Positions 11,061 through 21,479 of a stretch of DNA of 45,411 bases are shown in pieces. Positions within the stretch are counted from its first letter, which is position 1. The number at the start of each line of letters is the position of its first letter. This DNA is from Chara braunii (lineage: Eukaryota > Streptophyta > Charophyceae > Charales > Characeae): the NCBI GenBank assembly GCA_003427395.1, contig BFEA01000182.1, forward strand, positions 388,956 to 434,366. The letters are read 5' to 3'. Made by a program: the position numbers and the translations under genes. The notes beneath the pieces are model-generated. The model ran no database searches and was not told the DNA's origin. It was given only the letters and a program-made list of their open reading frames with translations.

Positions 11061-12277
11061 TTTTTTTTAAGAATTGTCTGGAAAACATACGAAGGGAAGC
11101 TTGTCGAAATGATAAAGAAGACTTGTATACATAACTGCTTAAGAAAGGATTGAGGAAGTTAGCAGGCCAGACCGAAGAAAATGCAAGAAACAACTTGAGA
11201 AAGACTCGAGAGACCTAGCAAAATGGTTATAAAAAACACAGGAAGAGACTGCATGAGAATGAGTATGGAAGCCTAAGAAGAGGCTGAGGGCATTGGATGA
11301 GACCAAATACGAAAGGGCCATCAAAAAACAAAAAGAATAGACGAGCTAAGGATGAGACCAAAGAGAGTGACAAATCAAACTTGAAATCCCAAGCAGACAC
11401 AAGGACGGGCAAGAGGCATCGCATTTGAGTGGGGGGGGGGGGATGGCTTAATACAAGGAACGCATGGGCCAAAAAACCAATTATATGATGCATTAAGAAT
11501 TGTCAGAAAACATCGATTGCACGGATTAAAAAAGTTGATTGATGGGATGACTCAAGCTTGGGAAAGAAGCACGGTATGCAAAAGCCAGAGCGCGGAAAAC
11601 CTAGGGAAGACATAACGAGGAGATTAAGGAAAAAAAAACAGCAAGCTAACTTCCTATTGTATCTCACCCCTACGCCCTTCTCTATCTTCCCCCAAACTGT
11701 TTCTCCCATTAACTATTGACTGATGCGCAATGAGGACATCACGAATGAGTGGGGCAATGTGTCGGTCCCGAGACAAGTCATGACCCCTGAGAGATGGTAT
11801 ATAGCAGAATTGTGCACAACAGAAAAAAACAAAGGCAAGAGAGATAGAAAGTATGGAGGGCTAAGGCATAAGTGCCGACGCCTAGGGGCCTGGAGAATGC
11901 CCTGGGTTGCCGGAACTAGTAGACGAGGAAGAAATGAGTATGGTAGTAAGCGGCAAAGGGTCGCAAGAGAACGATTAAGGCAACCCCTCTCCCAGAAGAA
12001 GAAGAACCGCCGGAAAAAGTAAGGTCCTAGGCTGCGTGTCGTAGGAATAAAGGAGTCAAGCAGGTCAAGAAAATAACGTTGGGGCACCGACACATGAGAA
12101 CGAAGCTCGGACCAAGAGGGCCAGCGGGATGCGGCATAGGAAGAACCAAAGGGTCGTTTGTCAAGTGAAGGGCCGCGACCTGAAAGACCGGCGCGCACGG
12201 GACACAAAAAAAAAACTTGAAATAAGGCGGCCTTGGGGAACAAAGTTCTAAGAGAGACCAGGTTACCGCAAGGAAAA
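11061..12277. other. Unannotated purine-rich stretch
   Basis: A and G dominate the + strand. Minus-strand frames of 60-176 codons are open mainly because pyrimidine-rich DNA rarely forms stops. Their translations are L/S/F/P-rich with no motif. This block abuts the target duplication of hAT-like element 3, and joining the flanks (GTGTCGGG kept once) makes it continuous with the repeat at 13398. Confidence 0.4.
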
Positions 12278-12285
12278 GTGTCGGG

Positions 12286-13389
12286 CTATATTGCACGCCC
12301 GGTCAGAGCCGGGGCCGAAAACTCGGCTACGGCCGCGGCCATTGACCGAATCGGCCGGGTTCGGCCACGGCCGACCAGCCGAGTTTGGTGTAACTTTTTT
12401 TTTCCTATATTTTAGCGCACAAAAAAAAAAAAAAAAAAACGGGAGTGTAGGGATTTTTGAACCCTACACGCCCATATTTTTTTGGGGGGCATTGTTGTTT
12501 TCTATTGCATAAAAAAAAAAAAAAAACGCTTCAAAACCCTACACAAGNNNNNNNNNNNNNNNNNNNNNNNNNNNNNNNNNNNNNNNNNNNNNNNNNNNNN
12601 NNNNNNNNNNNNNNNNNNNNNNNNNNNNNNNNNNNNNNNNNNNNNNNNNNNNNNNNNNNNNNNNNNNNNNNNNNNNNNNNNNNNNNNNNNNNNNNNNNNN
12701 NNNNNNNNNNNNNNNNNNNNNNNNNNNNNNNNNNNNNNNNNNNNNNNNNNNNNNNNNNNNNNNNNNNNNNNNNNNNNNNNNNNNNNNNNNNNNNNNNNNN
12801 NNNNNNNNNNNNNNNNNNNNNNNNNNNNNNNNNNNNNNNNNNNNNNNNNNNNNNNNNNNNNNNNNNNNNNNNNNNNNNNNNNNNNNNNNNNNNNNNNNNN
12901 NNNNNNNNNNNNNNNNNNNNNNNNNNNNNNNNNNNNNNNNNNNNNNNNNNNNNNNNNNNNNNNNNNNNNNNNNNNNNNNNNNNNNNNNNNNNNNNNNNNN
13001 NNNNNNNNNNNNNNNNNNNNNNNNNNNNNNNNNNNNNNNNNNNNNNNNNNNNNNNNNNNNNNNNNNNNNNNNNNNNNNNNNNNNNNNNNNNNNAAAAAAA
13101 AAAAAAAAAAAAAAAAAACTGAAAAAAATCGTTTTCGGGTCCAAAATTATCCGCCCCCCCTCAAAAGCTCCCCAGATTCCGTCCCCCCATTTTTTAAGTT
13201 TTTATGTTCTTTTTTTTGCGAGGGGGTAGGGGAGCCCCCCCCAACTTGAAACCCACCCCCCGCTCCCAAAACCCTCTCCCCGATCAACTACGGCCGCGGC
13301 CGAAAGTTTTCGGCCGACCGGGGGGGTCCCGTCCACGGCCGGCGACCGCGGCTACGACCGAACTCGGCCGCGGCCAGGGGGGAACATAG
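12286..13389. mobile_element. Non-autonomous hAT-like element 3 (about 1.1 kb, contains gap)
   Basis: The exact 8-bp direct repeat GTGTCGGG flanks it (12278-12285 and 13390-13397). The ends are CTATATTGCACGCCCGG on the left and, read inward on the other strand, CTATGTTCCCCCCTGG on the right, an imperfect inverted repeat. Both subterminal zones are crowded with CGGCCG and GGCCGCGGCC. An A run (about 12421-12440) follows the left subterminal zone. A perfect hairpin (GTGTAGGG 12446-12453 / CCCTACAC 12463-12470) lies inside. Much of the interior is unsequenced (N). The ends match each other less well than in elements 1 and 2, so confidence is slightly lower. Confidence 0.75.
12548..13093. other. 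Assembly gap (546 N)
   Basis: An unbroken N run, bounded on the right by an A run of about 25. The frames that appear to cross it are meaningless. The gap lies wholly inside hAT-like element 3. Confidence 0.99.
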
Positions 13390-13397
13390 GTGTCGGG

Positions 13398-14092
13398 GAC
13401 CATAGGGAACTAAGTAAAAATAATAACATTTTGGGACCAAGTACCAGTGGGACCACCAGCGGGACCACCATCGGGACAAGGATCGGGGACTTGCGCGAGA
13501 CAAGTGGCGGGGATTTGTGATGTCCCAAGACAAAGTTATGAAGGGCCATAAGGGAAGGATGCCTAACGCAAAAAGTACCATCAAGATCAAAATTTAGACG
13601 ACCAAGAATATTAGCACCACTAGTGCAAGCACTAGTAGAGGCAAACGGGAGGGCCGAAACAAAAAGGAAAGCAAAAGAAAAGCAAGGGAAGAGGTATGGC
13701 AGCAATCCGAAATATCCCGGATTAGCTACCTTGAGGAAAATGAAGCCTGGAGGAACTCCATGTGAAAAATAGGCTTCCGGGAGAAAATTGGAGCAAAGGG
13801 GGTCACAGTTTGGAAGGAAGGGAGACAAAAGGAGGCTCCTATGGACATGGGGGAACCTCAATTGCAGTCCGAGATATAACAGACTACACCTTTGGCATAG
13901 GAAGGGTCAAAACTAAAAGGAAGAACCTCGAAAAAACCTTAACGACTAGTTTGACAGGTGACATGCTAGAAAAAGAAAGAAAAAGAAAACAAAAGGGTGG
14001 AAGAGTAAGACAAAAGAAGTGAGAGGGAGTGAGTGAGTTGGCCATCAATAGGGACTGACACGAGTAGAGATTGGCAGTTCCCTACTGTTCGA
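13398..14092 (+). repeat. Dispersed repeat, copy A (about 0.7 kb)
   Basis: This is colinear with 21.5-22.25 kb. Shared phrases in order are GGGACCACCATCGGGAC, the TACCRTCAAGATCAARAT segment, AGTCCGAGATAT/TCGGACTAGC-like, AAAATTGGAGCAMAAGGGGG, GGGACTGACACRGTAG and GATTGGCAGYTCCCTA. The right edge is near 14092, where the two copies stop matching. Minus-strand frames of up to 169 codons (13861-13352) are open in both copies, but the translation (L/P/S/F-rich) has no motif. It may be a solo LTR-like or other non-coding repeat. Element 3 interrupts or abuts its left side. Confidence 0.7.
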
Positions 14093-14103
14093 AAATGCAA
14101 GAG

Positions 14104-14167
<64 letters not shown>
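14104..14167 (+). repeat. Poly-A tract of 64 nt
   Basis: An uninterrupted run of A just downstream of dispersed repeat copy A. It could be the tail of a retroposed sequence or an expanded homopolymer. No target duplication was found to settle this. Confidence 0.9.
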
Positions 14168-14168
<1 letters not shown>

Positions 14169-14826
14169 CCTTAATGCTAAAAAACGGCCACTTGGGAGGT
14201 ACATCCGTGACCAGATATATTCTGGGATGTGGCGGTGTCGCACTTTTTCCAGTCGGGCCTCTTTAGGTGACCGGAAAGCCAACAGGTTGTCACGCAGGAT
14301 TTTGTCGCTGATTGCAATATATAAAATAAATCAAATAATGCAGATCATTTCCTGTTGTGTGCGTCCGGCTTTGAGCGAGACCCTTCAATTGCAGTCTTCG
14401 CTGGTCCCCGGTCTTAGGAATCTTTTTTTTTATTCGGAACAGTGGAGAATCATGCAAATAATAATCACGAAATTATGTGCTATGCATACATCAATTTATG
14501 TCAATCTGATTTTGATAACTGCGATAGGATCATCCACGAAAGCAATCATCAAGCAAGAACAATGTAAGAAGCAAGACTGACGAACTCGAGCAATGACGAA
14601 GTCAAATAAATGAGGGAAGAATGAGAGTTCATAATAGTCTCAGGAAGTACATATGTATGAGAGCATGACCAACACCAATCAAGAGTCCTCACTCATCTCT
14701 CTGAACTTCACACTGAATCTCTCATTTTGCTGTCTTTCGTTTGGGTTTTTTGCCATGTTTCCGTACTCTCTGAGGTTTTGGTCTCTGTATGTAAAGTCAC
14801 CTGAAGCCTGCACGCTCTGAACATTT
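14168..14826. other. Unannotated stretch
   Basis: No gene is recognised. It lies immediately 3' of the minus-strand coding block ending at 14827 and may contain its 3' untranslated region. Confidence 0.35.
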
Positions 14827-15355
14827 TCATCCAAGGTACATGACCCGGAAGTTAATCATGGAACAAAACTCTTCCCATAATGTAGGCAGATAGGGTCTGG
14901 AGAAAATCCCTCGTATGCGATGTTGAAACTCTGAGGGCTCTGTCACCGCCTCGTAATCGATCACCGCAGGCGAAATGTACCTCTTTGCCAGATCAATCAG
15001 GTCTCCCCAGTGAGAGCCGTCTGTGAGGGTGAAAGGTGCCGGAAGCTTGGGATAGCTGGTGTAGAGTTTCGGCCCAAAGTTGCGGATCAGTTTGGCACCG
15101 CTCTCATCTAGCTCTTTCTCTCTCTCCTCAAGGTACCTGACTGACGCAGTCCAGACCGAGTCAAAGTGCTCATGGCTCTCTCTTCCTTTCTTCACATAGG
15201 GTCTCAGGTCGTGAGTGGTACCTTCAGCGAACACGGTGTGAACCACATAGACGGATAGGTCCTCCTGTTTAAAACCGGTTGCACTGACATACCGATACTG
15301 AAAGGCATCCTTGGAAGAAATTTTGTTGAGACTGATCAGAGAAATCTGCACCGTA
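14827..15355 (-). CDS. Terminal exon of an unknown minus-strand gene
   Basis: An open frame of about 176 codons ends at a TGA (14829-14827). The composition is balanced and soluble-looking, with well-spread charged residues and aromatic clusters such as FQYRYVSATGF, WTASVRYLEEREKELDE and LPTLWEEFCSMI, unlike the low-complexity chance frames nearby. There is no ATG at the left. Instead, CTCATAAG immediately precedes T-ACG-GTG-CAG, a usable 3' splice site at 15355. Joining it to the donor at 15902 completes the codon CA+T and keeps the frame. I recognise no family and assign no function. The neighbouring block at 15902-16168 is its likely upstream exon. Confidence 0.5.
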
Positions 15356-15598
15356 CTTATGAGATGAATGCTGAAAAGTTCAAAAGTTCAAGTAGGGAAC
15401 ACTTCTGGTTGATTCTGATTGAGAACTGAGTGTTGCTGAGATTTTGCTGACTGAAATCGAGTACAGCTGAGTGAAGGTTGCTTGAGATCTGCTGGAGTTG
15501 AAAGTCACTATGCAATGGTCACTTAAAGACTGGATGCAACTTCTGAGTAGCGGTGGAATATTGATTGAACACTGACATTATGCTGATCGATCATTGCC

Positions 15599-15783
15599 CA
15601 CCTGATAGCAACGCGGAGTGCTGCTCACTTGACAACAGCGTCGAGTACTGGTTGCCCGACAACAACTCTGAGCATAGGCCACTGATAACAGCGCTGGACG
15701 CAAGCCACTGGTAACGACGCTGAGCACATATCACTGATAACTACACGGAGCAATGTTGACTGATAACATGACTGAACACCAAG
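15599..15783 (+). repeat. 26-bp minisatellite, about seven units, inside predicted intron
   Basis: Units of 26-28 bp built on CACTGATAACAGCGCTGAGCA-like sequence follow one another with about 60-80% identity. It lies between the two predicted minus-strand exons (intron 15356-15901). Confidence 0.75.
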
Positions 15784-15901
15784 AGTCGTGTGTTACTTAC
15801 TGATTAAACATGCTGGCAAGTCCTCGGAATTTTTCCCACCAAATTTGTCCTCCCTGCTATCTTCTGCATGCTGTTTACGAGATGTCCCCTCTCATTCTCA
15901 C

Positions 15902-16168
15902 TGTTGACCGTTCACAGTCTTTCTCGCACAATCAATAGTCTCGCTGATGGAAAGCGTGCTATGCAGCTGCCTATCTAACCCGTAGAAATAGAAAGTGTAC
16001 GTGATGTGCTTCTGACCCTTTGCCAGATCCAGTGCACTCGCTCTCATTAGATCAAGGAAGCGTTGAGCATCCTGGATTGCCTTTTCTTCCCAACCGTCCC
16101 TTCTGTCCCGACTGAAAGCACATGTCATTCTCACATTATCTTCGTCCCCCATGATTACCTCGTCATAC
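15902..16168 (-). CDS. Internal exon of an unknown minus-strand gene
   Basis: Read on the minus strand, a 3' splice site GAGTCAG (ending at 16169) is followed by G-TAT-GAC-GAG-GTA-ATC-ATG and 88 sense codons, up to CAACA|GTGAGA at 15902/15901, a strong 5' splice site. The peptide is balanced, with a charged amphipathic stretch (WEEKAIQDAQRFLDLMRAS) and an aromatic patch (ITYTFYFYGLDRQLHS). Exon length and phase (1 base in, 2 bases out) are compatible with the 15355-14827 block. If read as an uninterrupted frame it starts at ATG 16152 and stops at 15898. No family is recognised and the function is unknown. Confidence 0.5.
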
Positions 16169-17162
16169 CTGACTCGTCGCTAACTCTTGGCCTAGTCGAA
16201 TAATGCAGGGGAGTTTCGGTACCGCCTACTCTGTTACCCTCAGGAGTATGATTGGGGATTTTTTTATACTGTGATTCTCTGTCACAGTATCATCATTTGA
16301 GACGAAATCCACATAGCAAGATGACTGTGGATAATAAGTCTATCCTGCAAGCTCATACGTTGTATAGGCGAGTTGAGTGACATCCGAGATGTCATTAGTG
16401 AAAGGTGATCAGGGCATTGATTGTCACTGAGGCCATAGGGATTGAAAGTGCTTGTCAGAGTCGTCCCAATTAATTTTTAGGCCGAGCTGTGTATTTGCCC
16501 ATGCAGTCCGTCACTAGTCATCAGCCACCCGGAGCCGTCCTCACAATAGACCCCCTTCAAGTGAGTTTTTCCGAGAACTCAGAAAACGAGTTCATCTCTC
16601 GAATCTGGTAAGTTGGTGGGCAAGACTCGTACATAGTTGCCAAAAATGGGCAGTTTTACTCTGATGAGACTAAATCCTTGAGAAACAACGGTCACGGACT
16701 CGGGACAGGCTCGTGTGCTTCTCGGCGGGGTCAGTTGCAAGACCTATCCGTGCTAAACACTGCAGACATGAATGCACAGTTGAGCCGGGGTCTGCTAGAT
16801 TACTCTGAATACAGACGTGTTTACTCTCTTTCACATTAGGAACACAGACTCCACTAACTTAGCAAGGGTATTCACGTAGCGCATAATTTAATCGTACGTC
16901 CCATGATCAGGGGCTCGTACGGCCCCTGCCTGCAACCAAAGCCAAGTACCACTTTGTGCTGTGGGACCCGGACACACTTTGCGGCACAGATCAGACTAGT
17001 TAGATGGAGGTTATCAGCAATTAACTAAACACGTAAAAGGAAGGGGATAGATATCAGATAAGTTCAAGACCTTGGTTTTGTACGAAGGATAAATCGTGGT
17101 GCAGCTTAACTTAGGCCAGGTCTCAGTTTTGAGTGGACCCCGGCCCACGTCAACCTCACGTT
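16169..17162. other. Probable intron or intergenic stretch
   Basis: No coding block or repeat is recognised between the exon at 16168 and the 98-bp array. If the block at 19449-19829 belongs to the same gene, this is intronic. Confidence 0.35.
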
Positions 17163-17456
17163 TTAAGTCTCTTCCTTACAATGCTTGCTCAGTTTTCACT
17201 CAGAGTTTTTCGAGATTCGATAATCGTCTAGTAACTCATGATTATTCTCTTTCGGCGTTCTTAAGTCTCTCCCTTACAATGCTTGCTCAATTTTCACTCA
17301 GAGCTTTTTGGGATTCAGTACTCGTCTAGTAACTCATGATTGTTCTCTTTCGGCATTCTTAAGTCTCTCCCTTACAATGCTTGCTCAATTTTCACTCAGA
17401 GCTTTTCGGGATTCAGTACTCGTCTAGTAACTCATGATTATTCTCTTTCGGCGTTC
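17163..17456 (+). repeat. 98-bp tandem repeat, three units
   Basis: TTAAGTCTCTYCCTTACAAT starts at 17163, 17261 and 17359, an exact 98-bp spacing. The units are more than 90% identical through CTCGTCTAGTAACTCATGAT to TTCGGCRTTC. Such similarity points to a recent triplication. Confidence 0.95.
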
Positions 17457-19232
17457 ACTGGAATAGGATCAGCAGAGCCTTCAATTCTCACGAGACTTTA
17501 ATTTTGACCCACTCTGGGAAGGTTTAGGATTAGTGTTGACAGACGACACCTTTCTTATGACCAGTCCAGTTATCAGAGGACGACGCTAATCCCCATCAAT
17601 CAAAAACTTTGCGAGCAAGTATGCAACTCTCCTAAGTACCACATGCTTCTTTCCCATCAGGTAAGCATGAGATCTTCACTCCTTTCCGGCGGGGAAAATA
17701 TACGCTGACTGACAGGTTAGAACCACTTTGATGGACCCCAGAGTTCGATATCAGACGTGAAGCTCGTCAGGTTTGGGCGTCAGTCTCTTCCTATGACGTT
17801 TCTTCTGGCGAAGAGTGCAACAGTAACTCTTGGTGACATTCAAAAGATAAGGTCAAACGAAGAGGAACTACTCGAATATCAACCAAGCAATCCTTAACAC
17901 CAAATGAGCACTGGCATCACGTCGGAAGTCACTCAACAGTCAACACACGTGCGAAGATAACTCCAGAGTGAATTAAGAAGCGATCTTGGGCGAAGGCAAG
18001 ATGGTAGCCCACCCAAACTCTTCTTTATTTGACCTCCAATTATTTCTCAACTTTTCACAAGGTTTAATCATCGATCCCGTAAACCCTCTCATATTTTCAT
18101 CCCTCGTCTTCCCCTTATTAATAGTGGTTTTAGAAATCAGCAAGAGAATAAAGCATGACCGCACCCGCGTCACCACCATCGACCAGCATAATGGTAGTCG
18201 GATCACGTCCGTTTGTCGTGCAAACAACTGCATCAACTCAACAAGCACCCGTCTCCCGGACGAAAGAAAGGAAAAGGTAGCACTAAAGGGTAAAAGTTAC
18301 CTGCCGGTAGCAATCAATCACGGAATACAGAAACGCTTGGGATGGTAACTTTGAGTATCAAGATTAATTCCTAATTAAGACTGCGCCACAAAAAAAGAGA
18401 TAAAGTGCAAGAAGCGATCTCGTTCCAAGAGGATAACGCGACAACAGAGATCAACAATTCATAGAACTCTCCCCTCACATTAGTGACGGGAGCCTTTGAT
18501 TTCCCTCTCCCCTATGCATCTCATACACATCCCAGTTTTGTTATCGTCTAATCCTTATTAGTCGCTTCATTGCCACGTGACTCCATCCAGTAGTATCGAT
18601 CTCTCCACCTCTGTTTTCGAGTCCCAGCAATCACCTTCACGAGACGTAGCCAGTACAGCAGACCCATGCATGTGAGTGTCCACGAGCGATTGCCAACAAA
18701 CACAAGGACAATTCACACTAAAAGAACTCGCATGCCTCGCTTCACAAGTTTCCCGTGCACGTCACTCACTACCGCCTATAAACACTTTTCGTCCTTAGAC
18801 GAGTCATTATCCTCTCTACCTCCTCTTCGCAGTGCCACAAATGAAGATCGTAGCGAGGGATTGACATCAACAGCAACCTCCTCCTATTTGTCGTAACTTT
18901 TCCTCTCCATCATCCAAAAGAATGTATGACTCTCCCACCTTCTCGCCGGCTCACACACATGCTGCGTAGTTAGCCTCCAACGTGTAACCACCTCATGACT
19001 CTGGCCCTGCGTCCGTTCACACTGGTCCCCGAGACACCCTTCGCGAGTTAAACTCTCACGCTCTTCAGTCTAGCTGCGCTGATCTCTTCGTCGCCTCAAG
19101 TTGACTTCCGGATCGCTCTCAACAGGTTTCGCAGGCTCAAAGGCATCAGGTGTGAACGCTGAGGCAACAGTTGATGTCAACAACACCTCTCAGGTTCGCG
19201 CATCCCTCCCTGCGACTCGCCTGCACGTGTTG

Positions 19233-19233
<1 letters not shown>
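17457..19233. other. Unannotated stretch
   Basis: Overlapping opposite-strand frames near 17.97-18.35 kb (91 and 120 codons) show no motif or splice structure and are taken as chance. No repeats stand out. Confidence 0.35.

Positions 19234-19271
<38 letters not shown>
19234..19271 (+). repeat. CT microsatellite
   Basis: About 19 CT units without interruption. Confidence 0.95.
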
Positions 19272-19273
<2 letters not shown>

Positions 19274-19448
19274 CGAGACACTTATATCTCACTGCCTTTT
19301 TTTATCACACATACACTCTTCCCTTTTCTCCCACTTTTCTTGTCCCACGCCTTCTGGGACTCCGCTGCCGCGAACTGGCATCGGGCCCACCTTCCACAGG
19401 TTGTGCTAGAAGGTGGTTCTTGCGAACCTAGTTTGGCCTGTTCCAGGA

Positions 19449-19829
19449 CTAAAGGTCGGTTTCCCGGCCTTCGGCCTCACTCATCTCACTCTCATCGTCT
19501 GAGTCCCTGTCCAGGTGGGCCTGTTCCCGGTCTATCGTGTCCGTTGAGGTCTCGGTCTCATGATACGCGACCGTTACTTGCATCCTCGCCGTCACCCCGT
19601 CTCTTCTGCAGCGTCGCTCGGCCTGATCCTTGGCTTCGGTAATGGCATCCTGCAGCTTTGGGTTAGTCCTCATTTCCTCCTTTTTAGCCCCTTCCACATT
19701 AATCTTCAATCTCAGTTCGTCTCCCCCATAGTAACTGAGCATCACCGTAATCCGAGGCCCTTCCCCAGACATGGGCTTCCAGCGCGTTTGGAGATACCAG
19801 TAGCCTGGTCTATAGCCGTGCAGTGCCAT
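19449..19829 (-). CDS. Unknown minus-strand coding block, acidic C-terminal part
   Basis: A 126-codon minus-strand frame runs from ATG 19829 to TAG 19449. The first half looks like a folded domain (GYRPGYWYLQTRWKPM, then alternating hydrophobic residues around ITVMLSYYGG and LRLKINVEG). The middle is helical and charged (KDQAERRCRRDG). The tail is acidic and Ser-rich (DRDSDDESEMSEAEG). An in-frame TGA lies 13 codons upstream of the ATG, so the start is plausible but could also be a spliced entry. Two GTGAG donor-like sites near the end could truncate the tail, but neither phase matches the exon at 16168, so at least one further exon or a separate gene is needed. No family is recognised. Confidence 0.42.
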   Translation of the reverse strand: MALHGYRPGYWYLQTRWKPMSGEGPRITVMLSYYGGDELRLKINVEGAKKEEMRTNPKLQDAITEAKDQAERRCRRDGVTARMQVTVAYHETETSTDTIDREQAHLDRDSDDESEMSEAEGRETDL

Positions 19830-21479
19830 AGCCAGACTTTTCTCAGCAGACCTTGCACCAGCTCAGTCCACCGTCCCAAAGTAGTCAGGGCCAAAACTGC
19901 TCAGCGTGCAAAGCAAACGCACACTGGCAATCTCCCGTTCACCCGCTAAGGCCGCCTAGCCTTCTATCTGCAATAAGTTAGTACTCAGCATAGCGTGGTT
20001 ACTCAAGACTAGCTTGCTAATGCCAGCCTCGTTTTCCTCTTATAAAATTTTTCGTTTGCTGTGATCCCTGTGTTCTAAACAAGGGATCAAATCAATAAAG
20101 TCAATTAATAAGAAAAAAATATATATATTTTATTAGGAGGAAAAAGTTAAAATCAACAGACAACAGGGAAATTCAAAAGCAGTACGCCAACGGTCGTAGG
20201 CCAGCCTTTGCGCGATAATACTGCTATGCTTAGCGCGGTGGTCCCATAACGGGACACTGACCGACGCTCCCTTACCTTTAAAATGAACCATCGGCCTATC
20301 TCTTGCGGGTACCCGTGTCCAATGGCAAGGGGGGGGTTCATGACCTTCCATAGGGGGTGATGAGCTTCCTACCGATGCGACCATGGGTCGCCCCTCTTTT
20401 GCGGCCCTATTTCGCAAAGCCTAGTCGGACAGGCCTAACACAGGGAATCAGCGACGAATTGAGCTAGTTTGAACCATCAGGCGATGATCGCACTCCAGAA
20501 TTGAACCGCTGCCACCTTGAGATGACAGCCAGAAAGAAACCTGGGTCTGACAATTCGTGCAGGAAAGAAAATCAAATAATAATAAAAATAACGGAAAAAA
20601 AAAGAAAAGAAAACTCAGCGATACAGTGACCAGCTGTCGCTAGATTACTTCGAATTAAAACAAAGGCCTTGATCAACGCGCTCACTCTGACGCTTAATTT
20701 TCTCTTCACTTTTACATTCTTGTTTTCTTTCGTTTTCTTTTGTTTAACCCGTTTTCTTTTTAACGATGATCTGTTTCGTGTACCTATCCCATAACTTAAT
20801 GGAGGGGCACTCGGCGCGCAGCAGAAAAGACCGCGCCTGTCCTTCTGATCTCGCGTCCCTGGGCGAGCCCGACGGCTACCACGGCCACAGGCCGGTAGTG
20901 CTCTGCTGTATAGCAAGGCGCCGAGCCTGCGTGGACCAATGGAAAACCTAGTGGCGCACCCCTTTTGCTGAGGGCAAGAATCAATCAGGACTGGTCCATT
21001 GCATGATATACAGGTTAGAGGACTACCCGACGAGCCGCGGGCATCGGAGCTGGGACTAGTACTGAGCAGAAGCCTGGTACACAGGAGGGTCGGGACACCG
21101 CACCCTCCCACAACGGTTGCAAAAGACCTTGATTTTTTCTTCATTTTGCAGAGAAAAACAATAAAAGTAAGGACCCCATGCAACTGAGATACAATGGATT
21201 GCATGAGGGAGAGGAAACAAATGTTTTAGATGCATCCGGAACCAATATTGAGTCCTGATGCACTTGGGAGCAGACTGTTACATTTTGTTTCAGTTTGAGG
21301 CATGTTGTGGGGCCATGACGCGAGGAAAAAAACCATTTTGGCAGTCCGAGAAATAACGGATTGCATGGGGGGCCCTAGGCCAAAAGGAAAAGGACCTTGG
21401 TTCACCCAAGACACTAGAAAATAGTGTCTTTGGCTTGGGCAAATAAAGATGGTAAATGGGGGCTGCAAGATGGTGGATC
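19830..21479. other. Unannotated stretch with a long but doubtful minus frame
   Basis: A 210-codon minus-strand frame (21204-20572) has a basic, K-rich lower half ending in a hydrophobic low-complexity tail and shows no motif. A 94-codon minus frame at 20417-20133 is similar. Either might hold 5' exons of the minus-strand gene downstream, but nothing decides it. A small hairpin GATCCCT/AGGGATC lies near 20063-20087. Confidence 0.3.

Noticed and set aside
12457-13249. Long open frames of 200-255 codons
   Set aside because: They run through the N gap and flanking A-runs, so they are artefacts.
13352-13861. 169-codon minus-strand frame as a transposon protein
   Set aside because: The second copy of the repeat does not keep one continuous matching frame, and the translation shows no domain.
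14104-14167. LINE or SINE tail
   Set aside because: Only the A tract supports it. No upstream reverse transcriptase, Pol III boxes or target duplication could be identified.
20572-21204. 210-codon minus-strand frame as a gene
   Set aside because: Low-complexity K-rich and hydrophobic ends, no motif and no splice-compatible edges. Retained only as an unresolved possibility.
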